Below, one piece after another: positions 1 through 6,658 of a stretch of DNA of 8,227 bases (positions within the stretch are counted from its first letter, which is position 1; each line of letters opens with the position of its first letter). A model generated the notes under the pieces. The model was not told where the DNA came from, did not search any database, and saw only the letters and a list, made by a program, of their open reading frames with translations. The DNA is taken from positions 1 to 8,227 of the forward strand of contig JAWOGL010000018.1 in assembly GCA_046496945.1 (NCBI GenBank). Direction: 5' to 3'. The DNA is from Desulfonatronovibrio sp046496945. GTDB lineage: Bacteria; Desulfobacterota; Desulfovibrionia; Desulfovibrionales; Desulfonatronovibrionaceae. The position numbers were made by a program, and so were the translations under genes.

Positions 1-1
1 T

Positions 2-205
2 ATTGTAGGACCATCTGGAACTGAATCTGAGGTTTTGGGAATAGATGAAATTCCTGTACACTATCGCTGCTATGATTCCAGGCAGGCCTGTCTGGCTTTG
101 ACCCAAGGATATATATTTTATATCGGCCCTCTCAGCGATAATAAGTTTATTCCAGTAGATACTATTGATAGCTGGCTGCCTCTGGCAGAAAAAGTCCTCT
201 ATTAA
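2..205 (+). CDS. C-terminal 67 residues of an unrecognised protein (5' end outside window)
   Basis: An open frame enters from the left edge in frame 2 and runs 67 codons to TAA at 203-205. It begins IVGPSGTESEVLGIDEIPVH and ends in SWLPLAEKVLY. It has no transmembrane stretch and no motif I recognise; it is a mixed acidic and aromatic, soluble-looking C-terminus. I assign no function. No other frame stays open from the edge as plausibly, because frame 1 meets a stop after seven codons. The stop lies only 3 bases from the stop of the convergent CoA-transferase gene, so the two transcripts probably overlap at their 3' ends. I see no GC-rich hairpin with a T-run between them. Confidence is for the reading frame, not for a role. 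Confidence 0.6.
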   Translation: MVGPSGTESEVLGIDEIPVHYRCYDSRQACLALTQGYIFYIGPLSDNKFIPVDTIDSWLPLAEKVLY

Positions 206-208
206 CCA

Positions 209-1516
209 TCAGAACAGGCGCATTTTTTCGGCGCTGCGGGTCAGTTGGTCCCGGAATGCGGGATGGGCTATGCTGATGATCAGTTCGGCCCTTTCCCCTA
301 TTGACCTGTGTTTAAGATTGATCAGACCGTATTCTGTACACAGATAATGGACATCCATGCGCGGGGTGGTTACGGCTGCGCCGCTTTTCAAGGCTGGAAC
401 GACCCTGGAGATGGTTTCGTTTTTGGCAGTGGAGTAAAGGGTCATGATTGATTTCCCTCCTCTGGCTGCGTAAGCTCCGCGTACAAAGTCCAGTTGTCCT
501 CCAGTGCCGCTGAATTGATACCCAGCCAGGTGTTCAGCGTTGCACTGCCCGCTCAGGTCTACTTCCAGGATGGAGTTGACCGCGATCATGTGATCGTTTC
601 GAGCGATTATGGCCGGATCCATTACATAATCAGAAGGATAGCTTTCCATGGAGGGATTGTCGTTCATAAAGGCAAATACTTCATCTGTACCATAAGCTAC
701 TGAAAATACGTGCTTGCGGGGGTGCAGGGATTTGTGGCGGCCGGTGGCTACCCCTTTAACGATCAGGTCCATCATGCCGGGGCCGAATAACTCGCTGTGA
801 ATCCCCAGATCCTTGTGCCCGTCAAGCTGAGGGCATATTCCGTTGGGCAGAGTGCCTATACCAAGTTGCAATACAGCCCGGTCCGGAATGATTTCGGCGA
901 TTAATTTGCCGACGGTTTTATCCAGCGGATTGAAGGGAGGCGCTGGAATCTGCAGTAAAGGCGCATGATTTTCCACTACCGCATCCACTTCTGAAACATG
1001 AAGCAAGGAATCTCCAAAGACCCGGGGCATATTTTCGTTTACTTCCACAATCAGGTGGTCGGCCTGTCTGGCCGCAGTGCTTGTCAGATCGTTGGCAGTA
1101 CCGAAACTGAAAAAGCCGGCTGCGTCCATAGGGGAAACCGTGGTCACGCATATGTCTACCTTCATATATTCCCGGATGAATTTGGGAACCTGATGCAGAT
1201 AGCTGGGAATAAACTGCACCAGTCCGGCGGTGGCCAGTTTGCGAGTGGCCCGGCTCAAAAACCAGGACTTGGCGGTAATCACGTCCACCAGATCCGGCTG
1301 CAGATAAGTATCTGCAGCGCATTTCTGGGGGTTGAAGGAATAGATGGTTACGCCGCGCAGGTCTCCGGCCCGGGCACGGTCAGAAATTGCCTTAAGCAGG
1401 GCGGGCGGTTCAGCAATGGTTACTCCATGGATGATGATGCTGCCCTGGGCAATGGCTGCTGCTGCGGTCTGCGCTGAAATCAGTTTCCTGCTGTATTCAC
1501 TGGCATAAGGGTTCAT
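209..1516 (-). CDS. Acetyl-CoA hydrolase/transferase family CoA-transferase (4-hydroxybutyrate/butyrate:acetate CoA-transferase type)
   Basis: A complete 435-residue cytoplasmic enzyme of the class I CoA-transferase superfamily. These enzymes move CoA between acyl groups through a glutamyl-CoA thioester. Visible family marks are the oxyanion-type loop GIGTLPN (219-225), the catalytic-glutamate motif GIHSE with Glu242, the DYVMDPAIIARND stretch (297-309), SGTGGQLDFVRGA (336-348), and the C-terminal TEYGLINLK (394-402) followed by IAHPAFRD (416-423). The length and the motifs after Glu242 fit the shorter AbfT/Cat2 group (about 430-440 residues) better than the roughly 500-residue Ach1/Cat1/AarC group. 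The acyl donor cannot be told from sequence; 4-hydroxybutyrate, butyrate, propionate and acetate are all possible. The start is supported by AAGGA at 1523-1527 (minus strand), 6 bases before ATG. It is transcribed alone, divergently from the GH3 gene. No key residue appears to be missing. Confidence 0.9.
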   Translation of the reverse strand: MNPYASEYSRKLISAQTAAAAIAQGSIIIHGVTIAEPPALLKAISDRARAGDLRGVTIYSFNPQKCAADTYLQPDLVDVITAKSWFLSRATRKLATAGLVQFIPSYLHQVPKFIREYMKVDICVTTVSPMDAAGFFSFGTANDLTSTAARQADHLIVEVNENMPRVFGDSLLHVSEVDAVVENHAPLLQIPAPPFNPLDKTVGKLIAEIIPDRAVLQLGIGTLPNGICPQLDGHKDLGIHSELFGPGMMDLIVKGVATGRHKSLHPRKHVFSVAYGTDEVFAFMNDNPSMESYPSDYVMDPAIIARNDHMIAVNSILEVDLSGQCNAEHLAGYQFSGTGGQLDFVRGAYAARGGKSIMTLYSTAKNETISRVVPALKSGAAVTTPRMDVHYLCTEYGLINLKHRSIGERAELIISIAHPAFRDQLTRSAEKMRLF

Positions 1517-1661
1517 TTAAATTCCTTGTTGACTTGTTTTTATGAACAAAAAAATCTGTCCAGCTCAGTTTGTCAGTTAAAAAGAGTTGTACAATTTAAA
1601 TATGTAATGTCAGGGTCCTTGTTATGCGTAAAAATAATTATTTACCTTGGATTAAAAAATT

Positions 1662-2789
1662 ATGAAGATTAAAGCAATATGCAAATTTCTTTTTTTCGGG
1701 ATTGCTGCCCTGTTCCTCATGGCCGGCTGTGGAGGAGGAAACTCAGGAAAAAATGACCAGCTTTCCAGGCAGGTGGGACAGATGCTCATGATTGGTTTCA
1801 GGGGATTGAGCGTTGATCAAGACAGCCCCATAGTCAGAGATATTAGAGCAGGCCGGGTCGGAGGAGTTATAATCTTTGATTACGATGTTGCTTTGCAGAG
1901 TCCTGTGCGCAATGTTCAGTCGCCGGAACAGCTCAGAAGGCTGTTGTCAGACCTGCAGGCAGTCAGTGAAGACAAGCTCTTGATAGCGGTGGACCAGGAG
2001 GGCGGCAAGGTGGGTCGGCTTAAGGAAAAGTTCGGCTTTCCTCCCACAGTTTCCCAAGCCTGGCTGGGCCGGCAAAACGATCCTGAACTGACTTTTGATT
2101 ATGCGTCCCGGACCGCTTCCACTCTGGAGGATATGGGATTCAATGTCAATCTGTCTCCGGTGGTTGATGTAAACGTTAACCCGGACAATCCGGTAATCGG
2201 TCGTCTGGAACGAAGTTTTTCCTCTGATCCGGAAATTGTGGCTCTGCACTCCGGTCAAGTTATTTCAGCTCACCGGGAGAAACATATCCTGACCGCTCTC
2301 AAACATTTCCCTGGTCATGGAAGTTCAACCACTGACTCCCACCACGGATTCACCGATGTAACCGATACCTGGACCCGGAAGGAGCTGGAGCCTTACACCC
2401 TGCTTTTTGATTCTCCCGGGGTGGACATGGTCATGACCGCGCATGTGTTCAATGCAAACCTGGATTCTGAGTGGCCGGCCACTTTGTCATCCCCTGTTCT
2501 GCACGATCTCTTGAGAGTTCAAATGGGATATGACGGTGTAATAATATCCGATGACATGCAGATGGGTGCTATAAGAGACTATTACGGCCTGGAAACAGCC
2601 CTGGAAAGAACTATCAATGCGGGCACGGATATTATTATTTTCGGCAATAACCTGGTCTATGATCCTGATGTTGCGGTTAAAGCCAGGGACATAATCCTGG
2701 AGCTGGTCCGCCGGGAAAGGATTCCGGAATCCCGTATCACGGAATCGTATGACCGGATAATGAAACTTAAAAGCGGGTATTCACCATAG
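1662..2789 (+). CDS. GH3 beta-N-acetylglucosaminidase lipoprotein (NagZ-like)
   Basis: A 375-residue single-domain family 3 glycoside hydrolase that should release N-acetylglucosamine from peptidoglycan fragments. Residues 1-22 form a lipoprotein signal with lipobox LMAG before Cys23; Gly24 at +2 carries no inner-membrane retention signal, so outer-membrane anchoring in the periplasm is likely. Core motifs follow: AVDQEGGKVGRL (109-120), SPVVDVN (165-171), NPVIGRLERSFSSDP (176-190), KHFPGHG (214-220), DSH (225-227; the Asp-His general acid/base pair typical of NagZ) and ISDDMQMGA (295-303; Asp297 probable nucleophile). E. coli NagZ is cytoplasmic, whereas this one is exported like the Bacillus NagZ/YbbD enzyme. 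The ribosome site is weak, so the start rests on the signal peptide. The last codons (Tyr-Ser-Pro-stop) lie inside the repeat element at 2778-2918. The next gene encodes a second peptidoglycan hydrolase. Confidence 0.9.
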   Translation: MKIKAICKFLFFGIAALFLMAGCGGGNSGKNDQLSRQVGQMLMIGFRGLSVDQDSPIVRDIRAGRVGGVIIFDYDVALQSPVRNVQSPEQLRRLLSDLQAVSEDKLLIAVDQEGGKVGRLKEKFGFPPTVSQAWLGRQNDPELTFDYASRTASTLEDMGFNVNLSPVVDVNVNPDNPVIGRLERSFSSDPEIVALHSGQVISAHREKHILTALKHFPGHGSSTTDSHHGFTDVTDTWTRKELEPYTLLFDSPGVDMVMTAHVFNANLDSEWPATLSSPVLHDLLRVQMGYDGVIISDDMQMGAIRDYYGLETALERTINAGTDIIIFGNNLVYDPDVAVKARDIILELVRRERIPESRITESYDRIMKLKSGYSP

Positions 2790-2918
2790 CCGTCGGCCAA
2801 TCCCTGGTTCATGCTTCTGTTGATACGAATTCCCTGTGGCGGTTTTGTAAAACAAATCATTATTTGGTGTAGTATACTGAAATTGATAGTTTTAAAAGTT
2901 TTGAAAATATGGTGGATA
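2778..2918. mobile_element. MITE-like element, short copy A, spanning the GH3 stop codon
   Basis: About 141 bp including TA at each edge. The left end reads TATTCACCATAG and the right end TATGGTGGATA, an imperfect terminal inverted repeat. Positions 2779-2859 match 4400-4480 of copy B at 66 of 81 bases without a gap (hand count). Further shared blocks are TATACT (2873-2878), a 15-base block at 2882-2896 (13 identical) and the 13-base end at 2907-2919. Compared with B, this copy lacks about 28 bases in the loop and about 91 bases covering most of the right arm, so it cannot fold into the long hairpin. It carries no transposase. It looks like a deletion derivative of a TA-targeting element, which is inference. 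The 94 bases from here to the next start are AT-rich, with no certain promoter or terminator. Confidence 0.65.
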
Positions 2919-3012
2919 GTTACGTTGAAGAGAGTTGAGGATAGATTTAGTTTATTAAATAAGTTGTTGTAATTATAAATAAAAATTATTCCTGTCGCAT
3001 TGCGGGGGTGAA

Positions 3013-4365
3013 ATGAAAGTATCATTGACCATAGCCTGGATCTGGTTCTCATTATCGGTTCTGCTTTTTTTTACCGGGTGCGCGCCCAAACAGCCGGGCA
3101 TGGTCCGCGATATTCAAACTTTTCCCCAGGACGCCAGGCATTATATTGATGATGAACCCGGGCGGCTGCTGATCAATGCCGAAAAACAGGCAGAGCTTTA
3201 TCAGGATTTTCTGGAACGGTTTTATATGCCCTGGAACCGGGCTGAGCCGAAGTTTACCGCTGATGAGGTGTTCTGGGGTCTGGACCTTTACGGCGCAAGA
3301 GATATTTATGGTGAGAACAATCTTCCCTTTGCTTCTGGATGGATTGAGTCAATGGAACGGAAATCAGATACCAAGGGTTATCCTTCAGTTCATATCCCGG
3401 CAGTTTCAGTAACTCATGCTTCCATGCGGGTGCTTCCTACCCACAGGCCGGTTTTTTACAGTCCGGACAGACCCGGAGAAGGCTTTCCTTTTGATTACAT
3501 GCAGAATACCCTGTTGCCTGCGGGAACTCCTGTGCTGGTTACTCATGAAAGCAGAGACGGTGAATGGGCTCTGGCGGAAACAGATTTTGCAGCGGGCTGG
3601 ATCCGGTGGCAGGATCTGGCCATGGTCAACGATAAGTTTCTGCAGAATTATCAGGACAAACCCCTCATCGGATTTGTTTCCGATGATATTCCCCTGACGA
3701 CTGAAGACGGACAATTTGTTGCCTCCGGACGGGTGGGCATGATTCTTCCGTTGAGTCAGGACCAGAAGGAAAACGAGAGATGGCAGGTTCTGGTTCCTGT
3801 ACGGGATCACCTGGGCCGGGCAGAGATTGTTGCGGCCACGGCAGCTGAAACTGATGCGCATAAAATACCCTTCAGTCCTTATCAACCGGTTTTTGCAGAC
3901 ATACTCAACTCTCTGATGGGACAGCCTTACGGCTGGGGCGGACTGTATGAAAACAGGGACTGTTCGGCATTGACCAGGGATGTACTGGGGGGATTCGGTA
4001 TTTTTCTGCCCAGAAATTCAAAAGCCCAGGCCCGGGCCGGGCACTATATTTCCCTTGAAGGACTTTCAACTGCCCGGAAAAAGGAGTTAATCGCGCAACA
4101 GGGGCGACCCTGGCTGACCATATTATATATGCCCGGGCATGTGGGGCTGTATATCGGTCAGGACGCGGAAACCGGTGAGCCCTTGATGTGTCATTCCATG
4201 TGGGGCCTTAGAACCTGGCGTCCTTTCAGGGAAGACGGCAGATGGGTAATAGGACGGACAGTGATAACCACTCTTGAACCCGGCAGGGAAATGTTTCGTC
4301 TTGCCCGGCCCCGGGGGTTGCTTGTGGAAAGAATTACCGGCATGGTTTTGACAACAGGTTTTTGA
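3013..4365 (+). CDS. SH3b-NlpC/P60 peptidoglycan endopeptidase lipoprotein
   Basis: A 450-residue probable gamma-D-glutamyl-diamino acid endopeptidase that cuts peptidoglycan stem peptides. A lipoprotein signal (1-22) ends in FFTG before Cys23, and Ala24 at +2 suggests outer-membrane sorting. Residues about 30-125 look like the N-terminal domain that precedes this family's catalytic core. Two SH3b-like beta modules follow, at about 130-205 (with GWIRWQDLA) and about 215-280. The catalytic NlpC/P60 domain covers about 285-435: YGWGG (306-310), Cys317 in RDCSALTRD, His376 in PGHVGLYIG, and a likely third polar residue, His394, in MCHSMWG. The order recalls Desulfovibrio vulgaris DVU_0896, whose structure is known. 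A GGGGGTG ribosome site (3004-3010) stands just before ATG and supports this start. It lies downstream of the GH3 lipoprotein gene, separated by element A; a shared role in muropeptide trimming is inferred. Confidence 0.9.
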   Translation: MKVSLTIAWIWFSLSVLLFFTGCAPKQPGMVRDIQTFPQDARHYIDDEPGRLLINAEKQAELYQDFLERFYMPWNRAEPKFTADEVFWGLDLYGARDIYGENNLPFASGWIESMERKSDTKGYPSVHIPAVSVTHASMRVLPTHRPVFYSPDRPGEGFPFDYMQNTLLPAGTPVLVTHESRDGEWALAETDFAAGWIRWQDLAMVNDKFLQNYQDKPLIGFVSDDIPLTTEDGQFVASGRVGMILPLSQDQKENERWQVLVPVRDHLGRAEIVAATAAETDAHKIPFSPYQPVFADILNSLMGQPYGWGGLYENRDCSALTRDVLGGFGIFLPRNSKAQARAGHYISLEGLSTARKKELIAQQGRPWLTILYMPGHVGLYIGQDAETGEPLMCHSMWGLRTWRPFREDGRWVIGRTVITTLEPGREMFRLARPRGLLVERITGMVLTTGF

Positions 4366-4398
4366 TCTCACGCAACTGAGCAATATAAATATTGTAAC

Positions 4399-4481
4399 TA
4401 TTCACCATAGCCAGCGGCCGGTCCCCGGTTCATATTTCTGTTGATACGAACTCCCTGTCGCGGTTCCCTAAGGCAAACCAT
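4399..4481 (+). repeat. Left arm of the element B palindrome
   Basis: Outer end TATTCACCAT, then GGCCGGTCCCCGGTTCAT (4416-4433), then GTCGC, GGTTCC and AGGCAAACCAT in order; each pairs with a block in reverse order in the right arm. This arm is the part best preserved in copy A (2779-2859). Confidence 0.7.
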
Positions 4482-4551
4482 TAGCCGAGAATGTTATACT
4501 GGCTTGGAAATCTTGCATATTTTGGAAAAAAATCGACAGTTTTAAATGTGT

Positions 4552-4659
4552 ATGGTTTGCCTGAACGGAACCTGCGACGGTCAAACATCGCATCAATGGC
4601 GAAACATGAACTGGGGACTGACCTTAGATTCAGTGGCTGTCCATAATATATGGTGGATA
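4552..4659 (-). repeat. Right arm of the element B palindrome
   Basis: Starts with ATGGTTTGCCT, then GGAACC, GCGAC, ATGAACTGGGGACTGACC (4606-4623) and the outer end TATGGTGGATA. It is about 25 bases longer than the left arm; the extra bases lie mainly at about 4624-4645. Most of this arm is absent from copy A, except for its outermost 13 bases. Confidence 0.65.
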
Positions 4660-4720
4660 GATACCATTTCTTTTCAACCAGGAATATTGAACTCTCAAAA
4701 GAGTATTTACCGGAGTTTTT

Positions 4721-5401
4721 ATGAAGATCACTGATGACAACCCCCTGCTGGTGCAGGCTGCCGCCTACAGGCTGCTTGCTTTCGCCTTTGGTTATCCGAG
4801 GCAGGAATTCGCAACCATTATGGCTGATGGCGCGTGGCAGGAACTGGGGCATGCTCTTCTGCAGTACTACCCTGATTCACGGAAAGAATTAAAGCCTTGT
4901 TTTTCCCGGGAGAGTGCAGCAATGATTGCGGAATTCTGGGATCAGCCCGTGGAAAACCTGCAGGCTGCGTACACCTCAACCTTTGATCTGGGCAAGCCCC
5001 AGCCTCCGTGTCCTCCTTATACCGGACTCTATCTGTCAGGAGCGGAAACCTACCCAGGGCCCCGCACATATTTTATTTCAGATCTTGCGTGCACCTATCA
5101 GAGCTGGGGACTGGAACCCGGGACGGAATTGTCGGATCATCTGAGTGTGGAACTGGAATTTATGCATTTTCTCTGCGTTACCGCCAATGCCGCTCTTCAG
5201 GCCGGTGATGAAAACACTCTGACCAGGGCAAAAACCGATTATGACTGGCTCAGGCAGCATCTTGCCGCCTGCGTGCCTCTGTTTACGCGGGATGCCCGGG
5301 AAAAAGCCTGCTTTCCTTTCTGGGGTGTTGCCGCCGGCCTGCTCTGTGTTCTGGCCGCGGATAAATCCAGTCCCCTTACGGAACCTACTTTTCCAACATG
5401 A
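4721..5401 (+). CDS. TorD/DmsD-family molybdoenzyme maturation chaperone
   Basis: A 226-residue, all-helical-looking cytoplasmic protein. The family hallmark is ELSDHLSVELEFM (136-148), matching the E-x-x-DHL-x-x-ELEFM signature of TorD-like chaperones. The N-terminal YRLLAFAFGYP (16-26) and the YTSTFDLG segment (84-91) before a proline-rich loop also fit. Such proteins hold a molybdenum- or tungsten-cofactor oxidoreductase, often through its twin-arginine signal, until the cofactor is loaded. The length is usual for the family. Start: GGAG at 4712-4715 lies 5 bases before ATG. No molybdoenzyme, ferredoxin or quinol subunit gene lies in the window, so the client is unknown; the downstream genes are an RND pump. 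Element B lies directly upstream, 61 bases from the start codon, and may have changed its transcription. Confidence 0.88.
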   Translation: MKITDDNPLLVQAAAYRLLAFAFGYPRQEFATIMADGAWQELGHALLQYYPDSRKELKPCFSRESAAMIAEFWDQPVENLQAAYTSTFDLGKPQPPCPPYTGLYLSGAETYPGPRTYFISDLACTYQSWGLEPGTELSDHLSVELEFMHFLCVTANAALQAGDENTLTRAKTDYDWLRQHLAACVPLFTRDAREKACFPFWGVAAGLLCVLAADKSSPLTEPTFPT

Positions 5402-5452
5402 AGCAAAGGATATGCTGGAGCAATTTTATGAATTCAAAGAGACAGTGGAACC

Positions 5453-6658
5453 ATGACAAATACGCTTTCCGGATTAATGAGTATGCGGGGTAAATTAACC
5501 TTGATCCGTGATTTTGCCTTGGACCGTTATTTTTTCGGGGGGGCGATTTTCCTGATTCTTCAGGCCCTCCTGCTAGCCCTGCCTTGTGGTCCGTCTGTAT
5601 CCGACCGGTTGACCCAGCAGGTCTTTGCTGCTTCGCCGGAGGAGGAACGGATGCAGGTGGAGGTGGCCGAGATCCGGCCCTGGCAGAGTCCTCTAAGCAG
5701 GCAGTTTCCCGGCGTCATACGCCCGGTGCGCCGGGCCTTTTTGAGCACGCGGATGAACGGATCAGTGCGATCCATCGAGGTCCAGGCCGGGGATTACGTT
5801 GAGGAAGGTCAGATTCTGGCGATCATTGAATCCCGGGATGTCCAGGCTGCTGTTCGCGCGGCAGGGGAACAGCTTCAGGCCGCGCAGCGGGCCCATGACC
5901 ATGCCGTCAAGAACGTCCGCCGCCTGGAGCGGCTTTATGCAAAGGATCTGATTTCGCGCAACCGTATGGAAGAGGCCCAGGTGCGAGAACGGGAACTTGA
6001 AGCAGGAGTGGAGCAGGCCCGGTCAGAGCTGCGCATTCAGCGGGTCAATCTGAGTTACGCCCGTATCAGTGCTCCTTTTACCGGCTTTGTCGGGGAAGTG
6101 GTGGTGGACGAAGGCGCGTTTGTCGGTCCGGGCAGTCCTGTTCTTATCCTTGAGGATCGCTCGGAAACGCAGATTGATGTCCCTGTCCCGCGAGAAATTG
6201 CCGCCCGCGTCTCACCGGACGATTCTTTTGCCGTGGACAGTCCGCTCCTGGCCCAACCGGTCCAGGCCGCCTTTGTGGCCGTCATCCCTGTCCAGGGCGA
6301 TGCCGCGGTGGGGCAGACGCTGCGGCTTTTGCTGCAGAATCCTCCGGATACCCTGCAGCCCGGGCAGGCGGTCCAGGTTCTGATCCGGGAAAGCAGAGTG
6401 GCTGAGGGAGAACTGGTCGGCCTTCCCCAAAGCGCCCTGATTCGCCGCGGCCAGCTGACCAGCGTGCTGGTAGTGGAAGAAATGGATGACGAATATGTAC
6501 TGCGGCTGCGCTGGATCAGCACCACAGCTCCGGAAACCGAAGACCAGGATCTCCTCCCGGTTAGGCAGGGTCTGGAAGCCGGTGAAATGGTTGTGCTTGA
6601 TCCTTCCCTGGAGATGCGCGACGGTCAGCTGGTGAGGCCCGGGGAGTGGCCTCACTGA
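5453..6658 (+). CDS. RND efflux periplasmic adaptor subunit (membrane fusion protein)
   Basis: A 401-residue adaptor that should join an inner-membrane RND pump to an outer-membrane TolC-type channel. A hydrophobic segment at about 28-45 is a signal anchor; VFA-AS at 58-61 could instead be a late signal-peptidase site. The first lipoyl-like half spans about 95-130 (GSVRSIEVQAGDYVEEGQ at 103-120). A charged alpha-helical coiled-coil hairpin covers about 130-195, and the second lipoyl half about 200-235 (ISAPFTGFVGEVVVDEGAFV at 205-224). Beta-barrel and membrane-proximal domains follow; LVGLPQSAL (321-329) is typical of the latter. The start is uncertain: ATG at 5453 has only a modest GTGGA ribosome site, and in-frame ATGs at 5477 and 5483 are possible. 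The stop overlaps the pump start as TGATG, so the two are translationally coupled. Base composition is richer in G+C than in the lipoprotein genes. Confidence 0.9.
   Translation: MTNTLSGLMSMRGKLTLIRDFALDRYFFGGAIFLILQALLLALPCGPSVSDRLTQQVFAASPEEERMQVEVAEIRPWQSPLSRQFPGVIRPVRRAFLSTRMNGSVRSIEVQAGDYVEEGQILAIIESRDVQAAVRAAGEQLQAAQRAHDHAVKNVRRLERLYAKDLISRNRMEEAQVRERELEAGVEQARSELRIQRVNLSYARISAPFTGFVGEVVVDEGAFVGPGSPVLILEDRSETQIDVPVPREIAARVSPDDSFAVDSPLLAQPVQAAFVAVIPVQGDAAVGQTLRLLLQNPPDTLQPGQAVQVLIRESRVAEGELVGLPQSALIRRGQLTSVLVVEEMDDEYVLRLRWISTTAPETEDQDLLPVRQGLEAGEMVVLDPSLEMRDGQLVRPGEWPH

Larger units (their letters stand above)
4399..4659. mobile_element. MITE-like foldback element, long copy B, between NlpC/P60 and torD-like genes
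   Basis: About 261 bp, including a TA at each edge. The ends TATTCACCATA and TATGGTGGATA form an inverted repeat that continues inward as an imperfect palindrome. Pairing blocks are 4416-4433 with 4606-4623 (15 of 18), GTCGC 4457-4461 with GCGAC 4574-4578, GGTTCC 4462-4467 with GGAACC 4567-4572, and AGGCAAACCAT 4471-4481 with ATGGTTTGCCT 4552-4562 (11 of 11). The arms are fairly GC-rich and the loop (about 4482-4551) is AT-rich. The loop contains TGTTATACT (4492-4500), which resembles an extended -10 box and keeps TATACT in copy A. There is no coding capacity. TA borders are typical of Tc1/mariner/IS630-type elements, so a non-autonomous relative is the best guess. A structured RNA or regulatory repeat is the alternative. 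Confidence 0.7.
4366..4720. other. 355-base intergenic region largely occupied by repeat element B
   Basis: No gene is supported here. Bases 4366-4398 are the short native leader after the NlpC/P60 stop and include a small AT-rich palindrome, CAATAT-AA-ATATTG (4381-4394), without a T-run, so it is not a convincing terminator. Bases 4399-4659 are element B. Bases 4660-4720 are the native upstream region of the torD-like gene, with a small inverted repeat ACTCT-CAAA-AGAGT (4691-4704) and a GGAG ribosome site (4712-4715). Without the element the two genes would be only about 95 bases apart in the same direction. Confidence 0.7.

Noticed and set aside
998..1477. 159-codon plus-strand frame
   Set aside because: It is antisense to the CoA-transferase gene, which has clear catalytic motifs.
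1517..1661. Promoters in the divergent gap, including the palindrome TTGTACAA (1587-1594)
   Set aside because: The region is AT-rich and must hold promoters for both directions, but no -35/-10 pair with proper spacing stands out and an 8-base palindrome is expected by chance.
2919..3012. Promoter TTGAAG...TAGTTT with 17-base spacing before the NlpC/P60 gene
   Set aside because: The -10 match is poor and several equally weak pairs exist in this AT-rich stretch.
2657..3052. 131-codon minus-strand frame through element A, and the similar minus-strand reading of element B (QG-I/V-RINR-x-MN-x-G)
   Set aside because: Most differences between the two copies change the amino acid, and copy B stops after GYGE, so there is no sign of protein selection. 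The shared peptide is a by-product of the repeated DNA, though it may recur as a spurious protein in databases.
4381..4394. CAATAT-AA-ATATTG as a terminator of the NlpC/P60 gene
   Set aside because: The stem is all but one pair A-T, the loop is two bases, and no T-run follows.
4546..4734. 62-codon plus-strand frame MCMVCLNGT...
   Set aside because: It lies almost wholly in the loop and right arm of element B, has no ribosome site, and runs into the torD-like start.
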